64,000 nt of DNA, taken from Kumtagia ephedrae (GTDB lineage Bacteria > Pseudomonadota > Alphaproteobacteria > Rhizobiales > Rhizobiaceae). Below the pieces are notes generated by a model. It made no database searches and had not been told where the DNA came from. It saw nothing but the letters and a program-made list of their open reading frames with translations. The stretch is from positions 62,001 to 126,000 of the forward strand of contig NZ_PXYK01000013.1 in NCBI RefSeq assembly GCF_003012745.1, given 5' to 3'. Position numbers and translations under genes: made by a program. Positions 18,693 through 28,305 of the stretch are shown in pieces; position 1 is the stretch's first letter; every line of letters starts with the position of its first letter.

Positions 18693-18890
18693 CGCCGCTC
18701 CTTTCCAGCACAGGCGGGGGATTGTCGCTCGGGTGGGCGAGAGGGGGATAAAATGAGGAAAAATCATCCTGACGGATGCTGACAACGGTCGCGGCGAACT
18801 CCCGGCAATTCCACCATTGTCCGGACATTCGCGTCCTGCTCGAAAGGGGCTAAATTGCAACGGCCGGGCGGCGAAGCCGGCGCAATCTGC

Positions 18891-20471
18891 TTAGTGGCCG
18901 CCGCCCCCGCCGGCTGCGGCCGGTGGCTTGCGCATCATCACGGCAAACAGCGCGAGCGAGGCGAACAGCATGGTCAGCAGGTAGAACACGTCCATGAACG
19001 ACATCAGCATCGCCTGCTGATGCACCATGTTGCTCAGGTTCGACAGCGCCGCCGTCGCCCCGTCGATGCCGTGCGCCTGGAAGTTGGCAGCCATGTTGTC
19101 CAATTGCTGGACGGCTTCGGGATTGCGCCAGGTCACGTGCTCGGAAAGCCGCTCGTAATGCAGCACGCCGCGGTCGGTGAGCACGGTGTTGATGACGGCG
19201 AGGCCGACGGCGCCGCCGAGATTGCGCGTCAGGTTGAACAGGCCCGACGCGTTCTTGATCATGGACGGCGGCAGCGTGCCCAGCGCCAGATTGTTGATCG
19301 GCACCATGCACAGCATCAGCGACGTGCCGCGCAGGATCTGCGGCAGCAGCAGCTCGTAGAAATCCCAGTCGGCGGTGATGTAGGTCATGCGCCAGGTGCC
19401 GGCGGCGAAGCCGACGAAGCCGACCATCATCATCAGCCGCGGGTCCATCTTGCGCGACAGGAAGCCGGCGACCGGAGCGGTGAAGAACATCGCCAGGCCG
19501 CTGACGAACAGCGCCTCGCCGATCATCAGCGAATCGTAGCCGCGGATGCGCCCGAGGAAGAGCGGATAGAGATAGGTGAGCCCGTAGAGGCCGATGCCCA
19601 TGACGAAGGAGAACACCGAGCCGAAGGCGAAATTGACGTTGCGGAAGGAGCGCAGGTCGACGATCGGCTCCTCGCGCGTGAAGGCGCGCCAGAAGAAGAT
19701 CACGGCGCCCACGACCAGAACGATGGCGAAGACGAACACGCTCTCGTCCTGCAGCCAGTCGTTGTTCGGGCCTTCCTCGAGCACATATTCGAGCGAGCCG
19801 AGGAAGGCCGCCATGCCGGCCAGCCCCCACCAGTCGAACTTCGCCAGCAGGCCGTGCTCGGGCTTGTCGAAGTCGATCAGCGACCAGGCGGCGGTGGCCA
19901 CGAGGATACCGGGAATCACGTTGATCAGGAACAGCCAGTGCCAGGACAAGGCATTGGTGAGATAGCCGCCGACGGTCGGCCCGATGGTCGGCGCCAGCGT
20001 GGCGACGAGGCCGATCATCGGCGACACCATGGCGCGCCGCGACGGCGGGAAGATGGTGAAGGCGGCGGCGAACACGCTGGGGATCATGCCGCCGCCGATG
20101 AAGCCCTGGATCGCCCGGTAGACGATCATCTGGTCGATATTGGTGGCGGTGGCGGCAAGCGCGCTTGCCGCGGTGAAGCCGGCGGCAGAGACGGTGAACA
20201 GCACACGCGTCGACAGCAGCCGCGCCAGGAAGCCCGACAGCGGGATCATGATGACCTCGGCGATCAGGTAGGCCGTCTGCACCCACGATATCTCGTCGGA
20301 GCTGGCGCTCAGCCCCGCCTGGATCTCGGCAAGCGAGGCCGAGACGATCTGGATGTCCAGGATCGCCATGAACATGCCGAACACCATCGCGAAGAAGGCG
20401 ATGATGCGGCGGGTGTCCGGCATGGCGTCCTCGCGCCGCGGCGGCGCGCCGGTGATGGTTGCGGTGGCCAT
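18891..20471 (-). CDS. emrB: DHA2-family MFS multidrug transporter (EmrB/QacA type)
   Basis: Inner-membrane drug/proton antiporter of 526 residues with 14 expected transmembrane segments. The N-terminal motif LDIQIVSASLAEIQAGL and SWVQTAYLIAEVIMIPLSG, and motif C-like APTIGPTVGGYLT, are typical of EmrB. It ends in a short glycine-rich tail. It follows the EmrA-like adaptor gene after 22 bp, so the two form one operon divergent from a TetR regulator. With an outer-membrane TolC partner encoded elsewhere it would make a tripartite pump. Confidence 0.94.
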   Translation of the reverse strand: MATATITGAPPRREDAMPDTRRIIAFFAMVFGMFMAILDIQIVSASLAEIQAGLSASSDEISWVQTAYLIAEVIMIPLSGFLARLLSTRVLFTVSAAGFTAASALAATATNIDQMIVYRAIQGFIGGGMIPSVFAAAFTIFPPSRRAMVSPMIGLVATLAPTIGPTVGGYLTNALSWHWLFLINVIPGILVATAAWSLIDFDKPEHGLLAKFDWWGLAGMAAFLGSLEYVLEEGPNNDWLQDESVFVFAIVLVVGAVIFFWRAFTREEPIVDLRSFRNVNFAFGSVFSFVMGIGLYGLTYLYPLFLGRIRGYDSLMIGEALFVSGLAMFFTAPVAGFLSRKMDPRLMMMVGFVGFAAGTWRMTYITADWDFYELLLPQILRGTSLMLCMVPINNLALGTLPPSMIKNASGLFNLTRNLGGAVGLAVINTVLTDRGVLHYERLSEHVTWRNPEAVQQLDNMAANFQAHGIDGATAALSNLSNMVHQQAMLMSFMDVFYLLTMLFASLALFAVMMRKPPAAAGGGGGH

Positions 20472-20493
20472 TGTCGTGCCTCCGGCAAGAACC

Positions 20494-21756
20494 TCAGTTC
20501 ACCGCCGTGTCCGGCGTCTTGGCCGCGGTCGCCCCGCCGGCCGGCGGGGCGGTACGGCTGTCGACGTCGACGATCACCGAAAGGCCGGCCCGCAGCTTGC
20601 CCGAGGCCAGCGCTTCGGCGGAAACGTCGATGCGCACCGGCACGCGCTGCACCACCTTGGTGAAGTTGCCGGTGGCGTTCTCGGCCGGCAGCAGCGAGAA
20701 CACGGCGCCGGATGCCGGCGCCAGCGAGGACACGGTGCCCTCAAGTTCGGTGCCGTCGATGGCGTCGACCGACAGCCTCACCTTTTCGCCGGGGACGAGA
20801 TGGCCGAGCTGCGTCTCCTTGAAGTTGGCGACGACGTACAGCTTTTCCATCGGCACGACCACCGCGAGCTTCTGGCCGGGCGACACCAGGTCGCCCTGCT
20901 CGACGGCGAAATTGCCGACCACGCCGTCATAGGGCGCGCGCAGCACGGTGAAGGACAGATCGCGCGCCGCCTTGTCGCGGGCGAGCTCGAGATTGCGCAA
21001 CGTCGACTGCGCTTCCTGGTACTGCGCCTCCAGCACGCCGATATTGGCCTGGGCGCTCTGGATCTGCGCGTCGGCACCGGCGAGCGTCGCATCGGCCTGC
21101 TCGAGCGCGGTGTTGGCGTCGTCGACCTGCGCCTGCGTGGCAACCCTGGTCTTGAGGAGCTGGGTCGCGCGGCCGGCGGCGAGCTGGGCGTTGTGCTGCC
21201 CGGCCACGGCCGAGGCCTTCTGCGCCTGCGCCTGGGCAAGGGCCGCGCGCGCCGCCTCGGTTTGCGCCTGGATGCGGACGAGCGACTTGTTCTGCACGTC
21301 GACCTGCGCCTGCGCCTGCTCCAACGCGATGCGGTAGTCGCCGTCGTCGATGGTGATCAGCGGGTCGCCTGCCTTGACGTGCTGGTTCTCCAGAACGTCG
21401 CGGCGCGCCACGTAGCCGGTGATCTTCGGTGCCACGAAGGCCATGTCGGCCTGCACATAGGCGTCGTCGGTCGAGATCATGAAACGGCCGTCGGTCCAAT
21501 AGTCGTAACCGTACCAGCCGGCAGCCGCGAGCAGGCCGGCCGCAATAATGGGCAAAAGAAACCTTTTCGCAGAACGCTTCTTGTTCTTGGGCGCGGAAAC
21601 GTTAGTCTCTGCCGCAGGCGGCGCGATGGGTAAGGGACGCTCCGCCACCGGCGCTGGATGCTCGACATCCGGCACGGACTTCATGGCGGGGAACGGATGG
21701 ACAGCAGACACGGCAGGCGTCTCGGATGCGGCGGGTTTCGCGGTGCGGACGGACAT
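20494..21756 (-). CDS. emrA: HlyD/EmrA-family membrane fusion protein
   Basis: Periplasmic adaptor of 420 residues. After a cytoplasmic Pro/Ala-rich start, one membrane anchor (FLLPIIAAGLLAAAGWYGYD, about residues 67-86) leads into the biotinyl-lipoyl half-motif, a long coiled coil (alanine/glutamine-rich, about residues 140-250) and the beta-barrel (VLRAPYDGVVGNFAVEQGD). Partner of the MFS transporter downstream. Its promoter lies in the region shared with tetR. Confidence 0.93.
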   Translation of the reverse strand: MSVRTAKPAASETPAVSAVHPFPAMKSVPDVEHPAPVAERPLPIAPPAAETNVSAPKNKKRSAKRFLLPIIAAGLLAAAGWYGYDYWTDGRFMISTDDAYVQADMAFVAPKITGYVARRDVLENQHVKAGDPLITIDDGDYRIALEQAQAQVDVQNKSLVRIQAQTEAARAALAQAQAQKASAVAGQHNAQLAAGRATQLLKTRVATQAQVDDANTALEQADATLAGADAQIQSAQANIGVLEAQYQEAQSTLRNLELARDKAARDLSFTVLRAPYDGVVGNFAVEQGDLVSPGQKLAVVVPMEKLYVVANFKETQLGHLVPGEKVRLSVDAIDGTELEGTVSSLAPASGAVFSLLPAENATGNFTKVVQRVPVRIDVSAEALASGKLRAGLSVIVDVDSRTAPPAGGATAAKTPDTAVN

Positions 21757-21781
21757 GATTCGGGGAGCCTAGCAATTGAAC

Positions 21782-21798
21782 TGAACCGTTCGGTTCGA
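21782..21798. promoter_or_regulatory. TetR operator 1 (emrA side)
   Basis: Imperfect palindrome GAACCG-TT-CGGTTC, near-identical in its half-sites to the perfect palindrome at 21838-21855. It sits just downstream of the minus-strand promoter that drives emrAB, where a repressor would block initiation. Confidence 0.7.
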
Positions 21799-21800
21799 AG

Positions 21801-21831
21801 TTGACATAGCGTAGGGAAGCGACCATATCAA
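21801..21831. promoter_or_regulatory. Overlapping divergent promoters for emrAB and tetR
   Basis: On the minus strand TTGATA (21831-21826) and TATGTC (21808-21803) are 17 bases apart. On the plus strand TTGACA (21801-21806) is followed after 17-18 bases by CATATC/ATATCA. The two promoters overlap face to face and are flanked by the two operators, so one repressor could control both directions. Confidence 0.55.
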
Positions 21832-21837
21832 GACCAA

Positions 21838-21855
21838 TCGAACCGATCGGTTCGA
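21838..21855. promoter_or_regulatory. TetR operator 2 (tetR side)
   Basis: Perfect 18-base palindrome TCGAACCGATCGGTTCGA, 17 bases before the tetR start codon. It shares its half-site (GAACCG/CGGTTC) with the operator at 21782-21798. Confidence 0.75.
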
Positions 21856-21872
21856 AATAATTCGAGGAGCAA

Positions 21873-22601
21873 ATGTCTGCCGAACCGAAGGTCCTGGAGG
21901 ACCGGATCATTGAGACAGACGAATGCGGCCGCAAGGGCCGCCCCGCCGCGGGCCAGGATCCCGCCAAGCGTCGCCAGATCATGGAAGGCGCGCGCCGCGT
22001 CTTCATCAACATGGGCTTCGACGCCGCGTCGATGAACGACATCACCCGCGAGGCGGGCGTGTCGAAAGGCACGATCTATGTCTATTTCGCCAACAAGGAA
22101 GAGCTGTTCGAGGCCCTCATCGAGGAAGAGCGGCGAACCATCTATGCCGACCTCTATCAGGTGCTGGAGCGCGACGGCGAGGTGCGCGAGATCCTGCTCG
22201 CCTATGGCCTGGCACTGGCGAGGAAAATCACCTCGCCCACCGTGCTGAAGGCGCAACGCACGGTGATCAGCATCTGCGAGCGCATGCCGGAGGTGGGCGT
22301 GCGCTTCTACGAACGCGGGCCCAAGCGCGGCCACGACAAGCTCGCCGCCTATCTGACGCGCGAAGTGGAAGCCGGGCATCTCGCCATCGCCGACATCGAC
22401 CTGGCCGCCTACCAGTTCGCCGACCTGTGCATGGCGCGCCTGTTCCGCCAGTGCCTGTACGGCTATCGCAGCACGACACCGAGCGAAGCCGAGCTGGAGC
22501 GGGTGGTGACGGCGGGGGTGGACGTGTTTTTGAAGGCGTACGGGGTGGAGAAGGAGGGTCCAGGGGACGGTTTTGCCGGTCTACCGACAACCCGAAATTA
22601 G
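21873..22601 (+). CDS. TetR/AcrR-family repressor of the emrAB pump
   Basis: DNA-binding regulator of 242 residues. The helix-turn-helix is obvious (VFINMGFDAASMNDITREAG, then VSKGTIYVYFANKEELFEAL); the rest is a ligand-binding helical domain. GAGGAG lies 3 bases before the ATG at 21873, a tight spacing. It is divergent from emrA with two palindromic operators between them, the standard autoregulated repressor arrangement. The inducer is unknown. Confidence 0.93.
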   Translation: MSAEPKVLEDRIIETDECGRKGRPAAGQDPAKRRQIMEGARRVFINMGFDAASMNDITREAGVSKGTIYVYFANKEELFEALIEEERRTIYADLYQVLERDGEVREILLAYGLALARKITSPTVLKAQRTVISICERMPEVGVRFYERGPKRGHDKLAAYLTREVEAGHLAIADIDLAAYQFADLCMARLFRQCLYGYRSTTPSEAELERVVTAGVDVFLKAYGVEKEGPGDGFAGLPTTRN

Positions 22602-22636
22602 CGCAGGACGTTCGCGACAGGGATGGCGCAGGTGCC

Positions 22637-22715
22637 GGGGACAGTTTACTTTCTTTCGGCAGAAAAGCCGCAGCAGTTCAGAAGTCGCGCGGGCCGAAAA
22701 AAGTAAACTGTCCCC
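22637..22715. repeat. 79-bp palindromic element, copy 2
   Basis: Same element as 18530-18608 but inverted: ends GGGGACAGTTTACTTTCTTT and AAAAAGTAAACTGTCCCC, same total length, divergent centre. It lies between the convergent tetR and engB genes, where such a hairpin could also act as a two-way terminator. Confidence 0.85.
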
Positions 22716-22758
22716 TGCGTTTCCGTTCGAGTGCCGCTGTCCCCGGCATTCGCGATCC

Positions 22759-23418
22759 CTACTGCGTCGCCGCCAGCGTGATCGCCGCGCGCAGGTCGTC
22801 GATGCCGGCACTTTTCTCCGACGAAGTCGCGATGATCTCCGGATAGGCCGCCGGGCGCTTCCTCGTCTTCTCCGCGGTTTCCGCCAGCAGTTTAGGCACG
22901 CCGGCCGCCTTGATCTTGTCGATCTTGGTGAGCACGATCTGGTAGGAGACGGCCGCCTTGTCGAGCAGCGTCAGCACCTCCTCGTCGAGCGGCTTGATGC
23001 CGTGGCGGGCGTCGATCAGCACATAGACCCGCTTCAGCGTCACCCGCCCGCGCAGATAGTCGAGCACCAGCTTCGTCCACCGCTCGACCTCGGTCTTCGG
23101 CGCCTTGGCGTAGCCGTAGCCGGGCATGTCGACCAGCGCCAGCGGCGGCAGGTCGCCTGCCTCGCCCGAATGGCCGTCCGGCACGAAATAATTGAGCTCC
23201 TGGGTGCGGCCGGGCGTGTTCGACGTCCGCGCCAGCCCCTTCTTGCCGACCAGCGCATTGATCAGCGAGGATTTGCCGACGTTGGAACGGCCGGCAAAGG
23301 CGATCTCGGCGGGTCCCTGCGGCGGCAGCAGCGTCATCGACGGCACGCTGCGGATGAAGACCCACGGCTTGCCGAAATAGCCGGCCTCCGGCGTCGCCTG
23401 CGCGGCCGGCGCATTCAT
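22759..23418 (-). CDS. engB: Ribosome-biogenesis GTPase EngB (YihA/YsxC)
   Basis: Cytoplasmic GTP-binding protein of 219 residues involved in large-subunit assembly. G1 loop [21 protein letters not shown]2 threonine in [14 protein letters not shown]3 [14 protein letters not shown]4 VLTKIDKI and G5-like TSSEKSAG are all present. The ATG at 23418 overlaps the stop of the acyltransferase gene as ATGA, so translation is coupled to it. In Rhizobiales engB is normally close to yidC; here the acyltransferase, a small lipoprotein and a 5-oxoprolinase separate them. Confidence 0.96.
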   Translation of the reverse strand: MNAPAAQATPEAGYFGKPWVFIRSVPSMTLLPPQGPAEIAFAGRSNVGKSSLINALVGKKGLARTSNTPGRTQELNYFVPDGHSGEAGDLPPLALVDMPGYGYAKAPKTEVERWTKLVLDYLRGRVTLKRVYVLIDARHGIKPLDEEVLTLLDKAAVSYQIVLTKIDKIKAAGVPKLLAETAEKTRKRPAAYPEIIATSSEKSAGIDDLRAAITLAATQ

Positions 23419-24053
23419 TGCGCGGCCTCCAGCGCGGCGAGATCGGCGCCGCGGATGGCATCCAGGTTGCGGCTGATCCTGTCGACCGGCCAGTCCCACC
23501 AGGCGAGCGCCAGCAGCCGCGCCACGGTCGCGGCATCGTAGCGCGTCCGCACCACCCGCGCCGGATTGCCGGCGACGATCGCATAGGGCGGCACGTTCTG
23601 CGTTACCACCGAGCGCGCCGCCGCGATCGCCCCGCTGCCGATCTTCACGCCGGGCATCACCAGGGTCTCCATTCCGAGCCAGACATCGTGCCCCACGATG
23701 GTGTCGCCGCGCACCTCCCGCCGCCAGGTGTCCACGTCGAAGCCTTCCTCCCAGCCATGGCCGAAGATGTTGAACGGATAGGTCGAGAAGCCGGACATCG
23801 CATGGTTGGCGCCGTTCATGATGAATTTCACGTCCTGCGCCAATGCGCAGAAGCGGCCGATCACCAGCCGGTCGCCGATGAAGGGATAGTGGTAGAGCAC
23901 GCATTTCTCGAGGAAATGCTCCGGGCCGGCCGGGTCGTCATAGTAGGTGAATTCGCCGATCTCGATGTTCTCTGCCTCGACCAGCGGCTTCAGGAAGCCG
24001 ACGCGCGGATGCATCGGCATCGGATGCTTGATGTTCGGCAGCGGCCCCTTCAT
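23415..24053 (-). CDS. Xenobiotic acyltransferase-type (VatD/CatB) hexapeptide acetyltransferase
   Basis: Left-handed beta-helix acetyltransferase of 212 residues. The N-terminal block [10 protein letters not shown], the catalytic-histidine segment [20 protein letters not shown] and the hexapeptide run [20 protein letters not shown] followed by [20 protein letters not shown] match the streptogramin/chloramphenicol acetyltransferase (XAT) group. Many members acetylate unknown cell-wall or small-molecule substrates, so drug resistance is only a possibility. It overlaps engB at its 3' end. The start ATG at 24053 matches the family length. Confidence 0.88.
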   Translation of the reverse strand: MKGPLPNIKHPMPMHPRVGFLKPLVEAENIEIGEFTYYDDPAGPEHFLEKCVLYHYPFIGDRLVIGRFCALAQDVKFIMNGANHAMSGFSTYPFNIFGHGWEEGFDVDTWRREVRGDTIVGHDVWLGMETLVMPGVKIGSGAIAAARSVVTQNVPPYAIVAGNPARVVRTRYDAATVARLLALAWWDWPVDRISRNLDAIRGADLAALEAAQ

Positions 24054-24149
24054 CGAAATCCCGGATGTCTTGCCTTGAAAGAAGCGTGCAGCCTGTTCCG
24101 CCGTATGGGATTCGGCACCAGCTGTCGCCGGCGATCCGGCCTTCCCAGT

Positions 24150-24177
24150 GAATGCCCGGTTCATCGCACGGGCATTC
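24150..24177. other. 9-bp stem hairpin upstream of the acyltransferase gene
   Basis: GAATGCCCG (24150-24158) and CGGGCATTC (24169-24177) are perfect inverted copies around a 10-base loop, about 100 bases upstream of the acyltransferase start. It may be a leader hairpin or protein-binding site. Nothing else is evident in the 264 bases between the divergent acyltransferase and lipoprotein genes. Confidence 0.4.
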
Positions 24178-24317
24178 CGACCGTTCAAGCGAAAACGCCG
24201 GCGCCGCTCGCGGCGGATCTGTCGATATTGTCTCGCAGAGCCGAGTGTGAGAAGAAGTCGCGTCGCCTTGTTGCCATCCGACAAGGCACGGACCGACACT
24301 GCCGAGATCGGGAAACC

Positions 24318-24470
24318 ATGATGACGATGCGCCGGCTGCTCTTGATCGCACTCTCCGCCGCCATTCTGGCCGGCTGCCAAAGCGGCGGCGGCGCGGACGT
24401 GAGCGCCTCGGAATGCGACCCGCGCGCCACCGACAGCGGGCGCTGCGTGCCCGGCACCTATCCGCAATAG
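24318..24470 (+). CDS. Small lipoprotein
   Basis: A 50-residue product with a lipoprotein signal (LLLIALSAAILAGC, lipobox LAGC with Cys at about residue 20) followed by a short mature part with two further cysteines (SECDPRATDSGRCVPGTYPQ). The start is ambiguous among ATG codons at 24318, 24321 and 24327; GGGAAA precedes the first. I do not recognise a family; the intact lipobox and two conserved-looking cysteines argue for a real gene. Confidence 0.6.
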   Translation: MMTMRRLLLIALSAAILAGCQSGGGADVSASECDPRATDSGRCVPGTYPQ

Positions 24471-24611
24471 CCTGCGCATCATGTCGGCTGCGGCTGGCCG
24501 GGAGCGCTCGTCCGGCCGTCGGCCGTCACGATGCAGATTTCCGGGCGCCGCATCCCGCCGCGATCTCCGATCACCGGGCGCGCCGGCTCATCGTGGCGAG
24601 CCGACGGCAGC

Positions 24612-27600
24612 TCAATCCGCATCCTCGGGCCTGCCAAAACCCCCGCCGGTCGGCGTCACGATGGTGATGGCCTCCCCTGCGTCGAGCTCGGTCACGGCGC
24701 AGCCGGCGAGCTCTTCCAGCGCGCCGTCCAGGCGCCGCACCACGTTGCGGCCCAGCGCGCCGGGCTCGCCGCCCAGCGTCCCGAACGGCGCGACCTTGCG
24801 GTGGCCCGACAGGATCGAGCACGCCATCGTCTCGCGGAACCGGATGGTGCGGCTGGTGCCGTCGCCGGCGTTCCAGCGGCCACGGCCGCCCGAGCCGGCG
24901 CGGATGTGGAAATCCTCGAGCACGACCGGAAAGCGCGCCTCGAGGATTTCCGGATCGGTCAGCCGCGAATTGGTCATGTGGGTATGCACGGCGCGCGTGC
25001 CGCTGAAGCCGGGCCCGGCGGGGGCGCCGGAGCAGATCGTCTCGTAGTATTGGTACTTGTCGTTGCCGAAGGTGAGATTGTTCATGGTGCCCTGCGCCGA
25101 CCCCAGCGCCTCCAGCGCGCCGAACAGGCAATTGGTCACCGCCTGGCTGACCTCGACATTTCCGGCCACCACCGCCGCCGGCCATTGCGGCGAGAGCATG
25201 GAGTTCTCCGGCAGCACGATGCGGATCGGCCGCAGGCAGCCGGCATTCATGGGAATGGCGTCGTCCACCAGCGCGCGGAAGACGTAGAGCACGGCGGCGC
25301 GCGTCACCGGCTCCGGTGCGTTGAAATTGTCGTTGCGCTGCCCCGAGGTGCCGGTGAAGTCCACCACCGCTTCGCGCCTGTCGTGATCGACGTCTATCCG
25401 CACCTGGATGGCGCAGCCCTGGTCCATCGGATAGCTGAAGGATGAATCCCTGAGCTTGCCGATGACACGACGAACGCTCTCCTCGGCATTGTCCTGGACG
25501 TGCCCCATATAGGCGATCACCGCTTCGAGGCCGAACTGCTCGACCATGCGGCGCAGCTCGGCCACGCCCTTCTCGTTCGCCGCGACCTGGGCCTTGAGGT
25601 CGTTGACGTTCTGCACGACGTTACGCGCCGGATAGCGGGCGCCCTGGAGAAGTTCCAGCAGCGCCTCCTCGCGGAAGGCGCCCTCCTCCACCAGCTTGAA
25701 ATTGTCGATATAGACGCCCTCTTCCTCGATGGTCCGCGCCGACGGCGACATCGAGCCGGGCGTCGTGCCGCCGATATCGGCGTGGTGGCCGCGCGAGGCG
25801 ACCCAGAACAGGATCGAGGCGCCGCCGCTGTCGAACACCGGCGTGCAGACGGTGATGTCCGGCAGATGCGTCCCGCCGCGATAGGGCGCGTTGAGCGCAT
25901 AGACGTCGCCGGGCAGGATCGCCGCGTTCTGCCGGATGACCGCCTCGACGGAGCGGTCCATCGACCCCAGATGCACCGGCATATGCGGTGCGTTGGCGAC
26001 CAGCGCGCCGTCGGCGTCGAACACGCCGCAGGAAAAATCGAGCCGTTCCTTGATGTTGACCGAATAGGCGGTGTTCTGCAGCGTGACGCCCATCTGCTCG
26101 GCGATGGACATGAACAGATTGTTGAATATCTCCAGCATCACCGGATCGGCCTCGGAGCCGATCGCGGTTGCTTTCGGCAGCGCCAGATAGCGCTCGAGCA
26201 CCAGATCGCCCTGCGCCGTCAGCCTAGCCTGCCAGCCGGCCTCGACGACCACGGTCTGATGGGATTCGATGATGAGCGCCGGCCCCTGCACCAGATGTCC
26301 GGGCGACAACGCTTCGCGGTGATGCACCGCCGCATCGTGCATCCGGCCGTCCGAGAAGAAGCGTGTCCGGCCGGCCGGCCGCGGCGGCGCCATGATGTCG
26401 GGCTGGCGGGAGGATGCCGATGCGGGCGCCGCGGTGCCGCTGCTCGCCTCCACCGAGACCGCTTCGACGATGAGCGCCTTGCTGCGGTCGAGGAAGCCGA
26501 AGCGCGCGCGGTGCGCCGTCTCGAATCGGCCGCGCATGTCATCGACCGACATGGCCCGTCCGGCCCGTTCGAGGCGTTCGCCGCCCCCGGCGGTGAAAGC
26601 CGCGACGGCAAGCGGCGTGTCGGTCCCGGCATAGCGGACATGGGCCTGGACGCTGACCGCGATCCGATCCTCGGCCACGCCCTGCCGCACCAGCTCGGCG
26701 CGCGCCTCCTTCCCCAGCTCGCGCGCGACGTCCAGAATGTCGGCGGCGCGTCCGGCGGCAAGCGGCGCCTCGAGCGCCTTCTGGCGCACGCAGCGTATGT
26801 CCGCCAGGCCCATGCCGTAGGCCGACAGCAGGCCCGAGAACCGGTGCACCAGCACCGATTTCATCGCCAGCGCGTCGGCGACCTGGCAGACATGCTGTCC
26901 GCTCGCGCCGCCGAAGCCGTTCAACGCGTAGCGCGTGACGTCGTAGCCGCGCTGCACGGAGATCTTCTTGATCGCCTCGGCCATGTTGTTGACGGCGATC
27001 TTCAGGAAACCGTCGGCGATCTCCTCGGCGCTGCGCCCATCGCCGATCTCCGCCGCAAGCGCTTCGAATTTCTCGCGCACCAGTGCCGCGTCCAGCGGCT
27101 GGTCCTCGCCGGGGCCGAAGATCGGCGGGAAAAATTCGGGCCGCAGCTTGCCGACCATCACATTGGCGTCCGTGACGGTCAGCGGTCCGCCCCGGCGGTA
27201 GGAGGCGGGGCCGGGATTGGCGCCGGCGGAATCCGGGCCGACGCGGAAGCGTGAGCCGTCATAGTGGAGGACCGAGCCGCCTCCCGCCGCCACGGTGTGG
27301 ATCAGCATCATCGGGGCCCGCATGCGGACACCCGCCACCTCGGTCTCGAAGGCGCGCTCGTACTCGCCGTCGAAATGCGCGACATCGGTGGACGTGCCGC
27401 CCATGTCGAAGCCGATGACCTTGGCGAAGCCGGCCTCGGCGCCGGTCTGCGCCAGCGCGACGATGCCGCCGGCTGGCCCCGACAGGATGGCGTCCTTGCC
27501 CTGGAACCGCGCCGCCTCGGTGAGCCCACCCGACGACATCATGAACAGGATGCGCGCGCCGGTGCGCTTCACCTCCAGCTCGTCCTCCACCTGCGCCACG

Positions 27601-28259
27601 TAGCGGCGCAGGATCGGCGACAAATAGGCGTCCACCACCGTGGTGTCGCCGCGCCCTACGAACTTGACCAGCGGCGAGACCTCGTGGCTGACCGAGACTT
27701 GCGGAAAGCCCAGTTCGTGCGCGATGCCGGCGGCGCGGCGCTCGTGCTCGGGGTAGCGATAGCCATGCATGAAGACGATGGCGACCGATCCGTATCCGGC
27801 GGCGCGCATGTCCCGCAGCGCGGCGCGCACCGCACCGTCGTCCAGCGCCTTTTCCACCGTGCCGTCGGCCAGCACGCGCTCGTCGACTTCGGCGACCCGG
27901 CTGTAGAGCAGGTCGGGCTTGACCACGTTGCGCGCGAAGATGTCGGGGCGCGCCTGGTAGCCGATGTCGAGCGCATCGCGGAAGCCGCGGGTGGTCAGCA
28001 GCGCCGTCGGCTCGCCCTTCCGCTCCAGCAGGGCATTGGTGGCGACGGTGGTCCCCATGCGCACCTCGCCGATCGCGCCCGCCGGGATCGGCTCGCCCGC
28101 CTTCAGGCCGAGCACGAGCCGGATGCCATGGACGGCGGCGTCACGATAGGATTCCGGGTTGTCGGATAGGACCTTGCGGGCATGCAGGCGCCCGTCCGGC
28201 GCCCGCCCGATGACGTCGGTGAACGTGCCGCCTCTGTCGATCCAGAAATCCCAGGTCAT
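24612..28259 (-). CDS. 5-oxoprolinase / hydantoinase A-B fusion (ATP-dependent)
   Basis: Large cytoplasmic enzyme of 1215 residues. The N-terminal half is hydantoinase A-like ([47 protein letters not shown]) and the C-terminal half, from about residue 700, is hydantoinase B-like ([58 protein letters not shown]). Full-length fusion is the form of eukaryotic and many bacterial 5-oxoprolinases, which open 5-oxoproline to glutamate using ATP. It lies between yidC and the lipoprotein, 46 bp after yidC ends, with a hairpin in the gap. Confidence 0.93.
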   Translation of the reverse strand: MTWDFWIDRGGTFTDVIGRAPDGRLHARKVLSDNPESYRDAAVHGIRLVLGLKAGEPIPAGAIGEVRMGTTVATNALLERKGEPTALLTTRGFRDALDIGYQARPDIFARNVVKPDLLYSRVAEVDERVLADGTVEKALDDGAVRAALRDMRAAGYGSVAIVFMHGYRYPEHERRAAGIAHELGFPQVSVSHEVSPLVKFVGRGDTTVVDAYLSPILRRYVAQVEDELEVKRTGARILFMMSSGGLTEAARFQGKDAILSGPAGGIVALAQTGAEAGFAKVIGFDMGGTSTDVAHFDGEYERAFETEVAGVRMRAPMMLIHTVAAGGGSVLHYDGSRFRVGPDSAGANPGPASYRRGGPLTVTDANVMVGKLRPEFFPPIFGPGEDQPLDAALVREKFEALAAEIGDGRSAEEIADGFLKIAVNNMAEAIKKISVQRGYDVTRYALNGFGGASGQHVCQVADALAMKSVLVHRFSGLLSAYGMGLADIRCVRQKALEAPLAAGRAADILDVARELGKEARAELVRQGVAEDRIAVSVQAHVRYAGTDTPLAVAAFTAGGGERLERAGRAMSVDDMRGRFETAHRARFGFLDRSKALIVEAVSVEASSGTAAPASASSRQPDIMAPPRPAGRTRFFSDGRMHDAAVHHREALSPGHLVQGPALIIESHQTVVVEAGWQARLTAQGDLVLERYLALPKATAIGSEADPVMLEIFNNLFMSIAEQMGVTLQNTAYSVNIKERLDFSCGVFDADGALVANAPHMPVHLGSMDRSVEAVIRQNAAILPGDVYALNAPYRGGTHLPDITVCTPVFDSGGASILFWVASRGHHADIGGTTPGSMSPSARTIEEEGVYIDNFKLVEEGAFREEALLELLQGARYPARNVVQNVNDLKAQVAANEKGVAELRRMVEQFGLEAVIAYMGHVQDNAEESVRRVIGKLRDSSFSYPMDQGCAIQVRIDVDHDRREAVVDFTGTSGQRNDNFNAPEPVTRAAVLYVFRALVDDAIPMNAGCLRPIRIVLPENSMLSPQWPAAVVAGNVEVSQAVTNCLFGALEALGSAQGTMNNLTFGNDKYQYYETICSGAPAGPGFSGTRAVHTHMTNSRLTDPEILEARFPVVLEDFHIRAGSGGRGRWNAGDGTSRTIRFRETMACSILSGHRKVAPFGTLGGEPGALGRNVVRRLDGALEELAGCAVTELDAGEAITIVTPTGGGFGRPEDAD

Positions 28260-28274
28260 GGCGCAGCTGTACGA

Positions 28275-28297
28275 AGGGCCCGCACGCGACGGGCCCT
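28275..28297 (-). terminator. Hairpin between yidC and the oxoprolinase gene
   Basis: AGGGCCCG and CGGGCCCT form a perfect 8-bp stem with a 7-base loop, 9 bases after the yidC stop (minus strand). No U-tract follows, so it may be a partial terminator or RNA-stability hairpin separating the housekeeping yidC message from the accessory gene. Confidence 0.5.
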
Positions 28298-28305
28298 CTG
28301 ATCCG

